From Liopterus haemorrhoidalis (taxonomy: Eukaryota > Arthropoda > Insecta > Coleoptera > Dytiscidae): a stretch of 64,000 bases of DNA. The stretch spans positions 15,378,980 to 15,442,979 of the forward strand of contig OZ020623.1 in NCBI GenBank assembly GCA_963971575.1, written 5' to 3'. Of this stretch, positions 1 to 10,850 are shown piece after piece. Below the pieces are notes generated by a model. The model had not been told where the DNA came from and ran no database searches. It saw nothing but the letters and a program-made list of their open reading frames with translations. The position numbers were made by a program, and so were the translations under genes. Position 1 is the stretch's first letter. Each line of letters begins with the position of its first letter.

Positions 1-395
1 TTTAATGGACTTCTGACTACTTTCATGGTTTAAATCATGCTTTTCGGCCGTTTTATTTAAGCTTTGTAAATCATACTTGCAACAAATATTTTTTGGTTAA
101 GGTTAATATCATTTTAAAATGTCATTTTCTTTATCTTTTGATTTTTTGTGTCATTCTTAATACAAATATCCCATTTATTTATTTTTTTTGTCATTAAAAT
201 ATGTAAGAAAATTAATTTAAGTTTGACATATGTCATCCGTTTCCATGATTTCATTGTTGGAATTTTAAATTTTGACATTCCAACGTGAAAAATTAAATAA
301 CCCAAGCAAGGGCCCTTTTCGTGACAACCTAAAAGAACGAAATTCCCATTTAGTTCCGCCTAACCGTTTGAAACAGATTGTATATGCATATATTT
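1..395. other. AT-rich sequence, nothing recognised
   Basis: AT-rich sequence with short chance ORFs only. No terminal repeats, tandem repeats or recognisable coding similarity were seen on either strand. Confidence 0.5.
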
Positions 396-978
396 ACCGA
401 CCGCCAACATATATAAGGGAGGTATTGTGATCATACCAATTTTGACGTTTCGAGATTTTGATGGATCTCCACGAATATGGACCAAAGCATGATGTCTGTT
501 GGTCTGTCTGTCCGTCCGTCTGTCTGTCTGTCTGTCCGTCTGTCTGTCCGTTCGTCTGTGTACACGTGCAGAGCAAATTCGGCTGAAATTATTTTTATGA
601 AACTTCATATTTAAGCTTCTGCCATCAATGGCACGAGTTGATCAACTTTTGGTAAAAATCGGTTTACTAAAAATGGGAGTTTACTCGTGTCGATTTTAAG
701 ATTTTTGTGAATATTTCACAGCAGAAAAATATTTCGAAAAAATTTATTGAACAAAAGTTGCTATAAAAGCAATAATTAATAACATTTATTTGAGACGTTT
801 TTTGATAAAACGAAAAAATTTCGAATAATTTTTGTTAAAGTCTCAATTTTTTCATACTTATATGTAACGTTTCCATGGTCATGATAAATAATATCTCTGT
901 AAGAAAATATTAGGCCAAGTTATTTCTACTCTGCTGCTAGAATGTATTTTATATAAGTACTTTATGATGGCGGTCGGT
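396..978 (+). repeat. GTCY-microsatellite interspersed repeat, family 1, copy 1
   Basis: A non-coding interspersed repeat that opens with ACCGACCGCCA and carries an imperfect GTCT/GTCC tetranucleotide tract at about 495-566. The inverse of the opening motif recurs at 968-978, so these may be its ends. Much of the sequence recurs in inverse orientation at 45838-46422, and part recurs at 19149-19320. GTCY tracts are known from DINE-1/HINE non-autonomous Helentrons, so that origin is possible, but I could not identify Helitron termini. Short ORFs across the tract are low-complexity artefacts. Confidence 0.65.
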
Positions 979-1690
979 CCTGTGGAGGCCACAACTGATT
1001 TTTTTATATTAATAACAAGTCCAGTTTTCAATCTTCTGATTTGTGTCGGAGTCGGAAATAGTTTTTTAAATAATTTGAGGCAGTAAATAATCGTTCAGCA
1101 GTACGTTGTTTACTGGTAACGTTACTAATATTTTTAACAGCTTTCATAGAAATATTTACTAAAACTATTTGATTAACTTTCTTAGACGTCTGAAAACAAC
1201 TATAACTGATTTTGGTTACACATTTAGATATACATACAATGGCACCTTGACTGACAAACTTAATTTGCTCCTGACCGCGGTTCATGTCTTAAAAAGTATG
1301 TATCTAGAAACCTAATTTTCCATGATATCTTATGGGAAATCAATTAATCCGTTTCCAGATTAAAAAATCATAAAGAAAATCCAAAAAATTAAAAAAAACA
1401 AACTATTTTCAACTAAATGAAGAAAATGCAAAGAAATGGAGAAAGAGTAAGATGAAGCATTTTTTCACTATACTTGTGGATTTTGTATACCATTACATAT
1501 TAATTTTTATTTATGAAATTTTCTGTTTAACATGATTAGTATGAAAATCATCTTCCTTTAAATTGTAAAAAATGAACAACTTTCTTGTGTCTGGTTTTGT
1601 GGTTCAGGAGTTTTCGATTTGTTACATGTAGTAGTAGCCTGTTTCTAGTACTAGAGAAAAATTAAAAAAAGTATAGTGTAAAACAGGCTT
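979..1690. other. AT-rich sequence without recognisable genes
   Basis: An 85-codon minus-strand ORF lies at 1028-1285 but shows no family motif. Its length is within chance expectation for a region like this. No terminal repeats were seen. Confidence 0.45.
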
Positions 1691-1810
1691 TAATTAATTT
1701 AAAAAGAAAAACATCAGGGTTCGTATTTAGAGGTCAGATGATATGAAAATAGTTTGTGACTCGAAAAGTTCATATTTCGAGAGGTTTGTAAGTCGAGGTA
1801 CCACTGTAGC
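1691..1810 (-). repeat. pogo/Tigger-like terminal fragment
   Basis: Read on the minus strand, the segment starting near 1807 begins ACAGTGGTACCTCGACTTAC. This resembles the CAGT(G)...CCTCGACTTACGA ends common in pogo/Tigger-type DNA transposons and their MITEs. The matching opposite end was not found, so this is a fragment. The assignment rests on terminal resemblance only. Confidence 0.4.
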
Positions 1811-2019
1811 AGCAAATTTACTTAGCTATAATTAGTATTAGGTTAAAATGTAAAAATATTTAAATTGCAAACATCTAAATCAAAAGAATATGTTTGAAAT
1901 AAGATTGGGAGCACCTGACCCCCCCCCCTTTCGGTACGCCACTACATATTCTAATAAAAGGGCGCAGTTTGGCAGGTTTGCCCTGGGCGCCAAAAGAGTT
2001 AGCGCCGGCTCTGAACACA

Positions 2020-2460
2020 GCCCATATAGATGACTAGAGTATATTAAAAAGAATAAGTTAAATTAAACAATAAATAAATAAAATCTTAAACACATAATCA
2101 GTAAAAGAAACCTTGGGCGGACAAACACAAATAAATAAGTTAAAAGTCTGTTTGCAAAATTGAACAGACTCAGGGTGATGGTAACTGGCTGTAAAGGAGA
2201 CAATTGCCATCGAATATCACAGAAAATGATAAAACACATATAATGTGTAAGACTTCACACATAAAACAGTAAGTTTGATTCCCTCAGGAAGAGTATCAGC
2301 CTGTCCATGAGTAGTCGTGTCGTCACCTAAAGCAACTTACAGGTCCAAGCACAAGCCTACCGTCCCCTGACATCCTCGAACTGTACACACCGAGTTAAAA
2401 TGTGTAATCTAGACAAATCTGTGTTACAAATCTCACAAATAGGAAACTCTTCAACTCGAA
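2020..2460 (-). pseudogene. 3' end of an RNase H-bearing LINE (fragment)
   Basis: The minus strand encodes a decayed cysteine/histidine-containing tail (FPICEICNTDLSRLHILTRC) like that following the RNase H domain in I/R1-type non-LTR retrotransposons. The same tail occurs at 9361-9460 (minus) and near 48840-48900 (plus), which defines a local family. Stops and frameshifts are present, and no RT or RNase H domain remains in this copy. The sequence changes to mariner-derived sequence at about 2460. Confidence 0.6.
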
Positions 2461-3580
2461 GGAGATTTCCATCAAACTATCATTCAAACGCACCAATTGT
2501 TGTCGATAATGTTCGGCGGTAATTGTTTCTTTTGGTTTTAACAGCTCGTAATACACGACACCCTCCATATCTCACCAAATAGAGAGCATTGCTTGGTGAC
2601 CGTAGATGTTTCACTTTGGTGTCAACGTTGATAATTGACCAGGAACTCATAATATCTTGCGTTTCGAGTTATCGAAATAGATCAATTTTTCATAATCGGT
2701 CAAAATTAAGAAATTCTTCTTTTCATGCCTTACAAGCAAATCAATTTGTTTAAACGATTAGCAATGGCATTTTCGGTCAGTTCATGTGACAGTCACCTCT
2801 CTTCTTTCTTGCTCTTTCCCATGACTTGCAAACGTCGTGAAATGTTTGATTTATCAGTCCCAAGAAAAGAAAATGGATAGGTGGATGCTCAGCGAATCGA
2901 GGTGAGATAAGATTCAGAACGAGAGATTGAGAGAAAAATCTAGAGTTACGGAAATATCAAAGAAAGCTCAAGAAAACCGTTCGATATAATATGGGCATGT
3001 AATGAGACGACCTGATGATTATGTAGGAAGGGTGACTATGAATAAGATTGTCAAGGGTGTGAGAAGCCGTGGCAGACCTAAAACAAGATGGTTGCATAAA
3101 GAAAGATTTAGATAGTAAGGATCTAGAAGAAGATAAGTATTTGGAGAGAAGAGAATGGAGGAGACTTGTTAGTGACAGCGACTCCATATGAAAATTGTAA
3201 AAGCTGAAGAAGAACAAAAAGAAGACTTTGCCGTTGTTCATCTTCGAACTTTTTCAATTGACGGCTGTTGTTTGTCATGAACGTCATAATCACAACTTTT
3301 GAATCAAAAGCAATCTCTACATACTGTTACCGATGGAGCACATTCACCATAAGTTTTACAAGCAATCTATGAGCTTCAGCTGCACTTTTCTAAATCAAAG
3401 TAGAATAAAAGTACACATCAGAAAAACAACTTATAGCGTTCCATTTTAATTCGGTTATAGAAAAGCACTTGTGTAAACAAAGGATGGTGTTTCATGACTG
3501 AATTTTTGTCATTGCTCAGAAAATATGCACATAGAGCTATTTACATGTGAACAGCGTCTTCCAATGAAATCTCATTTTTA
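2461..3580 (-). mobile_element. Degenerate mariner remnant, interrupted
   Basis: The minus strand matches, segment by segment, a second mariner remnant at 21561-24715. Shared segments include the region around a FWWD/YYELL-like motif, the WVDPGQ-equivalent region and the N-terminal region with its noncoding leader. The coding frame is shattered and the C-terminal catalytic part is missing. A 3' non-LTR tail at 2862-3225 splits the sequence. The family is Tc1/mariner, cut-and-paste transposase at TA sites. Terminal repeats could not be located, so both outer limits are approximate. Confidence 0.6.
2862..3225 (+). pseudogene. Non-LTR retrotransposon 3' end inserted in mariner remnant
   Basis: Plus-strand frames contain a YGHVMRRPDDYVGR segment, an RGRPKTRW segment and a final EDKYLERREWRRLVSDSDSI followed by a stop. 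This order is typical of the extreme C-terminus of endonuclease/RT LINEs of the RTE-like type, where the product ends a few residues after a REWR motif. Frameshifts separate the pieces. Purine-rich sequence with A runs follows the stop. Mariner-like sequence resumes on both sides, so this is a severely 5'-truncated insertion. Confidence 0.6.
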
Positions 3581-4576
3581 TATTCCATATTGGTTTTAAC
3601 GTTGACTACAAAATTGCTTTTGGACAGTGGCTTCTGATCTACGTGCCCCTGCCATCCGTCACGAAGGCTCACAATAATGTGGTAGTGCCACATTAGAGAC
3701 TAGATTGGATGTTTAATCATCATAGTTATAGAAACTATTCAATAAGCATTGTGATATGTTTATTCCTACATATTTTATGGTAGCAACGTGGTATAAAATC
3801 TGGATAGTAGTGACTCGCTGCACTCCTGAGGGTAACAGCAGGATTGGCACAACAATGGGAATTTATTTTTTATTTTTATTTTTAACTTACATCGAATTTT
3901 CTATCATTTCCCAAGAGTTTTCTATGTCTGAGCTTTAAATGTACATAAATTATAATACCGAAAAAACTTAAAAGCTGCATAGCTTTAAAGTTTTATGTAT
4001 AAAATGATTTAATGTCTAGAACATTCTTGTTAAAAAAGTGAAAATAATTACAACAATTAATTAACAACGTTGTAGCAGTTAGGTAGCAGTTAATTATAAA
4101 GTTTTAGTTTAAAAAAGAACAAGTCTTCGATACTTTGCACAGGTTGCCAACTAACAAGAAAAAAACTAGAAACACTCAACAATGGAGGACACGACAGTGA
4201 GTAAATCAAAGGAAGAACTCACACTGCAGCCTTTGTACTTAGTTTTAACACAAATAGGTTAAACGAGAAGTTCCCAACATTTTTGAGGGCATAAAATACT
4301 AGGATTGCTACTTAACTTTTGCAGTTTACCAGTTGTTTGATTGATGTTAAATTCGAGATGTTACTTTTTAAATTATTCATGTTTTTATGTTAGTTTGTGT
4401 TTACAAGTTACAGAAATAAGTTTTAATATTATTTTGTTTAAATATGTGTGTCATTTACTCTTTATTCTATAATAAATGTCCAATCCACCATTCAATGTGG
4501 TATAATCACACACTTGGCGCTTTCGTGCCGGACGGAAGGAGCCTGTAGACCTGATTTTTGGCACCCATTACTATAC
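3581..4576. other. AT-rich intergenic-like sequence
   Basis: No recognisable coding similarity, paired terminal repeats or tandem repeats. The longest ORF here (60 codons, about 3756-3938) has no motif and is probably chance. Confidence 0.45.
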
Positions 4577-5495
4577 TATGAAAAATTTATGTGAAGTGTG
4601 AATTTCCACACATTTCAGGGTCTTGTAAGTATTTAATAAGTGTAAGAAACCAACATAATGCTGGATGTCTAGAAATATTTGTTCTATAATCACATCAAAA
4701 CCAATAGTTTTTTGATAATGATTTTTATTCGTTATTTGAGTACTTAGAGCTTACATTTAATTATTTAAACAAAAGATAAATAATTTGTGAAAATTTCGTC
4801 ACAATAAAATTAAAATTAAAAATTCCCAGCGTTTTTTCTGCATTTGCATTGTATTTAAGTATTCATTAAATTAATAAGAAATATTTTAATAATTGGCTTA
4901 TTTTTTTTTCAATTTCTGAAATGTATTTTTTTTTTCGTTTACGACTTAAAAGCTTTTTACCGATATTACACAGTACATTTTAAAAAAATGATTTTTTTCA
5001 AGGATTCAAATAATTCTTTATTTTTCGAAAAACTGACCTGACCAAAAATTCCTCTTGAACTATTCCGGTTGCTTTCAATGTACATTATTGAGAATTTTTT
5101 CAGATTTTTAGTTCAATCCCTCTGCGAAATAGAGTGGAGAACAAAAGTTTTTTGACATATTTTTGACAAAAATCCATATATATATTTTTTTTTTTTGAAA
5201 AATAACATTTGCTTGTTCATCCACACATTAAATTCAGAAGTTCATTTTTTTCATTAAATATAAATTTGTTTATATTTATCTCATGAAATTTATTTTGAAG
5301 TCAACTGTTGAACTATTCCGGTTCTTTTCAATGTACATTATTGAGATTATTTTCATGTTTTTAAATCAACCTTTCTGGGAAATAATGTGGTGGAAAAAAG
5401 TTTTTTGATATATTTTTGCCGAAATTCTCATATTTTTTTAAATAAAATTTGCGTATTTATCCACTTATAAAGGGGTTTCATTTGGCATCCTACTC

Positions 5496-5506
<11 letters not shown>

Positions 5507-5556
<50 letters not shown>
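5507..5556. repeat. (AT)n microsatellite
   Basis: An uninterrupted run of AT dinucleotides of about 50 bp at the presumed 3' tail side of the minus-strand Penelope-like fragment. It may have been the target or the tail of that insertion. Confidence 0.9.
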
Positions 5557-5558
<2 letters not shown>

Positions 5559-5589
5559 GAAAATTATTTGGGAAAAAGAAGAGAAGCGA

Positions 5590-6470
5590 AGGATAATGCA
5601 ATTATGTCATAATTGATCCAATATTTCGTTTATTCTTCATAAACTTTATCAAGGATTTCTATAACAAAAGGTACCGGTCATAAAAGCAAACACAAACTGT
5701 ACAATTTCTTACCGAAATAGTTAAGCATGTCGCCAAGATGTTAAAAAAAATTGTATATGTAGACCCATGGTATGAAAAACAGTAATCGAGTTGTTAAGAA
5801 ACACTTAAATACATCAGAATTTGAAGAAAACAACGTAAAGATGCTAAGACAGTTACGATGCCATTTTACTTACTGAGTCACATGACTCTAACGCAAGGCA
5901 TTGTGGTAACGCCGGTAACAAAAGAAAACTTCCTACTTCTAGCCCCGGGAAAATATGAATTGTTTGACATCTAATAGATGTAAACAAGTACAACTCCTAC
6001 GAGGAGAAAAGTATAAAGTGTATAAAAGGTAAAGTTAGAAAAATACTTTTTAAAGGAAGGTAATAAAAGAAGTATGGAGACAACCCACTAAATGCATAAA
6101 TGGAAGAACTGAACCAAAAATTCACCTGACAGTTTTAAAAGTTAACAGGTAGGAGTAAATGTCATGTAAACTTTCCGTATCAGTTCTGGCATTTAATACA
6201 TTATGAAAGTGGTTAATATAGCACATCTCATAAAAAAATCTTTTTGAATCGTTGGGAAATCTATCCAACACCTTAGGATTCTCGAAATCCACAACATGTT
6301 TAGTAGAAGCAACATGTGTAGCTAAAGAACATTTATGTGGATTGATACGGCAATCTGATTTATGTTGTGTGATCCGATTTCTAAGTTTTTGGATGGAACT
6401 CCCTATGTATACTTGTTCACAGGAACAGTTTAATAAGTAAATAGTGTTTTTTACCGATAAGTGGTCAATC
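5590..6470 (-). pseudogene. Penelope-like element fragment with GIY-YIG endonuclease
   Basis: The minus strand from about 6460 encodes a GIY-YIG-type domain: IYLLNCSCEQVYIGSS, then a helix with RNRITQHKSDCR, CSLATHVASTKH, and after a frameshift a segment resembling KRFFYEMCYINH. The order (IY...C.C...YIG, R...H, A.H...H, KR..EM.YI) fits the C-terminal nuclease of Penelope-like elements, which prime reverse transcription at the target. The RT domain is absent. Downstream, near 5624-5653, lies a degenerate motif resembling a hammerhead core. The element is 5'-truncated and frameshifted. Confidence 0.7.
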
Positions 6471-6835
6471 TTCTGTTTTAATTTGGTGTTAATAACTGAA
6501 AGTTTTTTTTAAGGTTTATCTGCTATTATGAGGTTATATAATTAATACATGATATGTTTTTTAGAACAAGTATTTTGTTTATATGTGGCTCAAAGAGTTA
6601 TATAAACATGCCAAATTTCAACTTTCTATGTTACGCTTTCTATATTTGGCTACAATTTCTACCGTACAGACAAACAGAAAAAGTTGTTTGGTGGTCATTC
6701 CAACAAAACCCTAAAAATCGTCTATTAAGTTATGTTCAGCAGTTTGACAACAATATCTACCGTACAAACAGACAGAGAGACAGACACATAAGTGACGTTA
6801 TTAGCATTTTTTGGTACAAAACTCTAAAAAGGAAT

Positions 6836-7270
6836 TTTTGAAATCAGTTCAATTGTTTTTGCTTTATTGTAGCATTCCCAAATATGTAATGGTGCATTAC
6901 ATAGGCCAAATGGTCAGAATAACAAAATTTTTAAATAAAATTAAACAGAATTTAAAAATAATCCATCCAAATACTTTTAATTAAAATATAAATCAATATC
7001 TTTTGTTGGGTCTGAAAGCTGTGTTGATATTTCATTACACAAGGCTCACACAATTCTAAGACATTCGAAATTGCTTGTCTTGTCTTTTAATACTTTTGTC
7101 GCTTTCTCGCGCGAGCAATTTCAAATCGAAGTAAAATGTCTTTTGTGGTCTCTATGGATTTGTTTTGAGTGTAATCAACTTATGTTAACAACTCTTGTAG
7201 AAAATATAAAATGACACAAAAATAACTGATTCAGTAAATATAAGAAAGGGAATCGTGAAAATGTATATTA
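6836..7270. other. AT-rich sequence, nothing recognised
   Basis: No coding similarity or paired repeats seen between the GTCY repeat and the DD41D transposon. Confidence 0.45.
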
Positions 7271-7272
7271 TA

Positions 7273-8571
7273 CAAGGTGTCTCAAAAGAAATTGTATATT
7301 TATTTTGCTTACTGCGTGAACGCAACGTATCCGAGGGGCGCGGGGGTTATGTCAATCGGTAGCCTGGCTCTTGGGAATTCAGTCGCTATGGAGCGTTTCT
7401 CGGGAGCAGACCGCGCGTTATGCGTGCGAAAGTTTTACAAAAACGGTGATTCGGCGACTGTAGCGCGTAGAAAATTCTGCAGTATTCGAGGTTTTCGCCA
7501 CTTAAATGATGCGCCAAGCATTCCTCTCATTCGACATTGGGTTAAAAAGTTTGAAAAGACTGGTACAACGCTGGATAAATCAAAATCCGGGCTACCTAGG
7601 TCATCAAGAACGGTAGAAAACGTGGAGAATGTTAATCAGTCTGTTCGTGATGACCCGAACCTTTCAATTCGGAAGCGCGCAAGTAATTTAAATGTGCATA
7701 GATCATCATTACATCGCATTATGCACAAAGACCTAAAGCTGCACCCCTACAAAATTCAATTGGTGCAAGAATTAAAGCCCCAAGATGCCAGTCAGAGGCT
7801 TAATTTCGTAAATCAGGTGATTGAGCGATTTTCAACGTTTACCAACATTTTGTTTTCGGATGAAGCTCATTTTCATCTTAATGGCCACGTAAATAATCAG
7901 AACTGCCGCTACTGGAGTGCAACGAATCCGAAACGCAAACATCAGAAACCCCTACATTCGCCTAAAGTGACCGTATGGGCTGCGATGTCGGCGCGAGGAA
8001 TTATCGGCCCGTACTTTTTTGAAGACGAAAGGGGGCGTGCAGTTACAGCGAATTCAGAGCGTTATGTGGAGATGTTAGACAACTTCTTGGTACCTGAACT
8101 GCAAAACTTTCCTGGCTATAACCAAAGAACATGGTTCCAACAGGACGGAGCAACTTCACACACGTCCAATATCTCTCTGCCACGTGTTCGTGAAATTTTC
8201 TCAGGCAAATTGATCTCCCGGAGAGGTTACATAAATTGGCCTCCATGCAGTCCAGATTTAACCCCTATGGACTTTTTCCTATGGGGATCTAAAGTTTACG
8301 CCAATAAACCGACTTCACTGGCGCATTTGAAAGAAAATATCCGTCACGAAATGGCAGCCATCCCTGAGTCCACCTGCCGAGACGTCATAAGTCATTTTAC
8401 TGTTCGATTAAATGTGCCGAGAACGCGAGGGTCTACATTTAGACGATATTATTTTTAAGAAATAAATCCCCAAAAAGTGTATTTTAATAATTAATAAACA
8501 TTTTTTCTATATACGGCTTACTTTTTTTTTAATCGATCCACTAAATATAAAATTTCTTTTGAGACACCTTG
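7273..8571 (+). mobile_element. Tc1/mariner DD41D-type transposon with intact ends
   Basis: A 1299-bp element with perfect terminal inverted repeats beginning CAAGGTGTCTCAAAAGAAAT, flanked by TA on each side (7271-7272 and 8572-8573), as expected for TA target duplication. It contains one long transposase ORF. A closely similar but internally deleted sibling lies at 57928-58841. The two differ by few substitutions, which suggests recent mobility in this genome. The DD41D spacing is like that reported for rosa/Visitor-type elements; the subfamily name is inferred. Confidence 0.93.
7349..8458 (+). CDS. DD41D mariner-like transposase (C-terminal frameshift)
   Basis: Cuts and rejoins the surrounding transposon at TA sites. 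The open frame continues upstream to 7277, but the in-frame Met at 7349 (MSIGS) or 7388 (MERFSG) is a more plausible start, because upstream residues lie in the terminal repeat and the sibling shifts frame there. Numbering from 7277, residues 38-160 form the paired helix-turn-helix region (DUF4817-like), and the linker carries GLPR where the sibling has GRPR. Catalytic candidates are D195 (FSDEAHF), D290 (QQDGATSH) and D332 (SPDLTPMD), with 41 residues between the last two. Relative to the sibling, two bases are lost near 8411, which changes the last residues. Activity is therefore doubtful. Confidence 0.88.
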   Translation: MSIGSLALGNSVAMERFSGADRALCVRKFYKNGDSATVARRKFCSIRGFRHLNDAPSIPLIRHWVKKFEKTGTTLDKSKSGLPRSSRTVENVENVNQSVRDDPNLSIRKRASNLNVHRSSLHRIMHKDLKLHPYKIQLVQELKPQDASQRLNFVNQVIERFSTFTNILFSDEAHFHLNGHVNNQNCRYWSATNPKRKHQKPLHSPKVTVWAAMSARGIIGPYFFEDERGRAVTANSERYVEMLDNFLVPELQNFPGYNQRTWFQQDGATSHTSNISLPRVREIFSGKLISRRGYINWPPCSPDLTPMDFFLWGSKVYANKPTSLAHLKENIRHEMAAIPESTCRDVISHFTVRLNVPRTRGSTFRRYYF

Positions 8572-8654
8572 TATTTAAAATGTAATACTACGAATGTTGC
8601 AATTTTTATAGTACCTATAAGTTTTCAATTTAAAACACATTTTATTATTCTATA

Positions 8655-9355
8655 CAGGGTGCCCTTTTTCAACCCTAACCATTGGGATCTCGTGAACCAT
8701 AAGAGATACGAAGTTAGTTAAATTGGGGCATATTTGCCGCATTAGTTGGCCACTTTAGTGATGTATTTGGCTTTCCGGAAAAGTAATAGGTTAGTAGATT
8801 TTGGTCGATTTACTTTTAGCCTTATAACCTTTTTGTTTCAATTATACAAGTTTATAATTTGCACATTCTGCAGACACTTTTCGACAGAGAATTCACAGCC
8901 GTCCTCAAAATTTTTATAGCTCTTATCATTTTCGATAAATTCATATTAACTTTCAATTTTTATATGAAGCTTAACAACTTTAATGCATTAATGCATTAAA
9001 TCGAGATTTTTTCTTTCTTTCCAATGATATAATAAAACACATACAAATTAAAATGAAAAATAACTGAGAAATTATAAAAAATTATTGTTTTTAAAACAAA
9101 ATGTATGTGCCTACAGCATTACAATAAATGCTCGAATGTTTTTACTACAACCTCCAAACTGAGCTTTATTCTTTTCGTTAAATTAGATATTGCTCGTCTG
9201 ACATCCCTTTTCCTTATTTTATTTGTTGGAGTGTTGACTATGTTACCGTGCAGCTCATTAATGTCGACAGGAATTGTTTAGTAAATATGATTTTTCATTA
9301 ATAAAGTAATAATCTTATGGAGATAGGTCCGGAAGTATGGAAAATAAAAATTTGT
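8655..9355 (+). repeat. Single arm of a foldback-type repeat family
   Basis: Starts near an ACAGGGTGCCC motif and matches 28398-29030 for several hundred bases, through to the 'agataggtccgg' region. It also matches the inverse of 29630-30010. In the 28-30 kb locus the two arms face each other; here only one is present. No coding capacity was recognised. It is non-coding and probably derives from a DNA transposon. Confidence 0.6.
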
Positions 9356-9689
9356 GGGACTTGTAACACAGACATATCTGTGTTACACGTCTCACAAATA
9401 AGAAGCCCTTCACCTCGAAGGAGGTATCCATGGGTCCACCAATTGTGAATTATACGGAGACGTGTGATGGTGTTTTCTCCCTGGAGCTAATCTTGTAGGA
9501 AGAACTCATTGGTTTAAACGTCTCTCTTAATTTGTCCCAATTTGACATTTTGTATGCTGTTCCATTCATGTTACCATTGGCCTAACATCATATGTTTCAG
9601 ATGACTCTTTGCGTCATCTGGAAATATAAAACTCACATTAATCATAGGTTTGTGGGAGGCGGCTTTTGCAGCCACTTCATTGCCTTTAA

Positions 9690-10680
9690 CCCTTTCGCTG
9701 CGGAGTTAGGGACGCTGAACACAACCGCGTGTGCTGGGTTAAGAAAGCCTTAAAACGTATATATACGTTCGAAACATATTAAATTGTATCGCACGTATTA
9801 ATGCGGACGTAGCATTTAATAACAAACAATAGCAAGTAATAAATATAGAACTCTAGACATGGTTTTTTGAAAAAGTGGAGTGATTAGCAAAGGATCTTTT
9901 GACCAGCATTCGTTCAATTTCAGTTTTTTATTTCGTGATATAAGTATTGTCACAGAAATAAACAAATAAACTTCTTTCCAATCGGTTTCTTTCCATTTAC
10001 TTAGACGCGAAAAGACTTTTTTGTAACAAAATCAAAATATCTATTAGTTTCGGCGGCAATTTTCCAGCAAGATTATTTGAAAAAAATACTTCAAAACAAT
10101 CAAGAATCGACGACTCATGATCGATACCTAAATGATCAACTTGATATCCTGAATTAGTGTTATCAAATAAATGCATAATTGGTTGAAACTGTTCATTCTG
10201 TTTCTACTTCATTTTATTGACAGGCTTAGATGATCTAGCTGTAGCTAACGGAATGTCTTCAGTTGCACTTTCTTCGTCTATGTCACTAGAATACTCACTT
10301 TCTTTCATGTCGGAATCTTCAGAGTCAATAATTATAATTAATTCACTTAACTGGTTAGCTTCTTCATTAGTAAAACCTACGAATCCAGCCATTTTGAGGG
10401 TTTATTTTCAAAATTTATTGTAAAAAATAACCACGTGCGACAAAATCGGCTGTTTGCACAATACTGAAGTTAAAGCGCAAGTTAAAACTGGAATAACATG
10501 TGATTTTCGATAGTACATAAAAAGACAAATAAATTGTTGCGATCAAGTTCGTACAAGTTCCCGAACTTATATACACGGAAGAAGCACAGTTTATAAAACT
10601 AAAAAAACGTAAATGTACGGGAGTAGCATATAAAAATATATTTTCGAAAACGTATATATACGGGCGTAGCAGCGAAAGGG
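9690..10680 (-). mobile_element. piggyBac-like element, internally deleted
   Basis: A 991-bp element flanked by TTAA at 9686-9689 and 10681-10684. Its terminal inverted repeats begin CCCTTTCGCTGC. Both ends also carry a subterminal CGTATATATACG palindrome. TTAA duplication and CCC-initial ends are hallmarks of piggyBac, which integrates precisely at TTAA. It lacks a full transposase and keeps only a short acidic N-terminal-like reading frame. It interrupts a LINE RNase H sequence, and the uninterrupted homologue at 48.5 kb confirms the boundaries. Confidence 0.88.
10204..10392 (-). pseudogene. Putative N-terminal remnant of piggyBac transposase
   Basis: A 62-codon reading frame starts MAGFVGFTNEEANQL and continues with a strongly acidic/serine stretch (DSEDSDMKESEYSSDIDEESATED), then ends in a basic tail. 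Acidic N-termini of this sort precede the catalytic domain in many piggyBac transposases, and the frame lies inside a TTAA-flanked element. No DDE/D residues remain. The identification comes from context plus composition; no sequence motif identifies it uniquely. Confidence 0.5.
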
Positions 10681-10850
10681 TTAATACCAACATGTCCCGG
10701 TATCCATAACAGTTCTACTCTCACATTCTGAACATTCAGATTATGGAGTAGGAAGTAGATCTTTAGTACAAGAGGATGAACTGAATCTGGATTCTGGATC
10801 CTGTTCAGAGCGCTCAGCCATTACGTCAAGATAATATTTGAATGACTTTG

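Larger units (their letters stand above)
4577..6835 (-). repeat. GTCY interspersed repeat, family 2, copy split by a PLE
   Basis: The left end resembles 60411 onward and the inverse of about 24264 (a TTTATGTGAAGTGTGAA stretch, then an AGGGTYTTG stretch). The right end, with CAGACAGA-like tracts followed by AAAACTCTAAAAA, matches the opposite end of the same family. An internal segment around 5050-5150 is imperfectly repeated at about 5310-5400. Between roughly 5557 and 6550 the repeat is interrupted by Penelope-like sequence. No protein product is evident from the repeat itself. Confidence 0.55.
9361..10850 (-). pseudogene. RNase H-bearing LINE fragment, split by a TTAA element
   Basis: The minus strand encodes NVRVELLWIPGHVGI, then after the interrupting element KGNE..AAKAASHKPMI, the conserved end of a retrotransposon RNase H domain. 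A downstream tail includes WWTHGYLLRGE and ICETCNTDMSVL. This architecture is usual for I/R1/Jockey-group LINEs with RNase H. The insertion at 9690-10680 lies exactly between the two halves of the motif, and a homologous unsplit copy is at 48496-49010. Frameshifts and loss of the RT show that it is dead. Confidence 0.78.

Noticed and set aside
1028..1285. 85-codon minus-strand ORF
   Set aside because: No motif or conservation evidence; length is compatible with chance.
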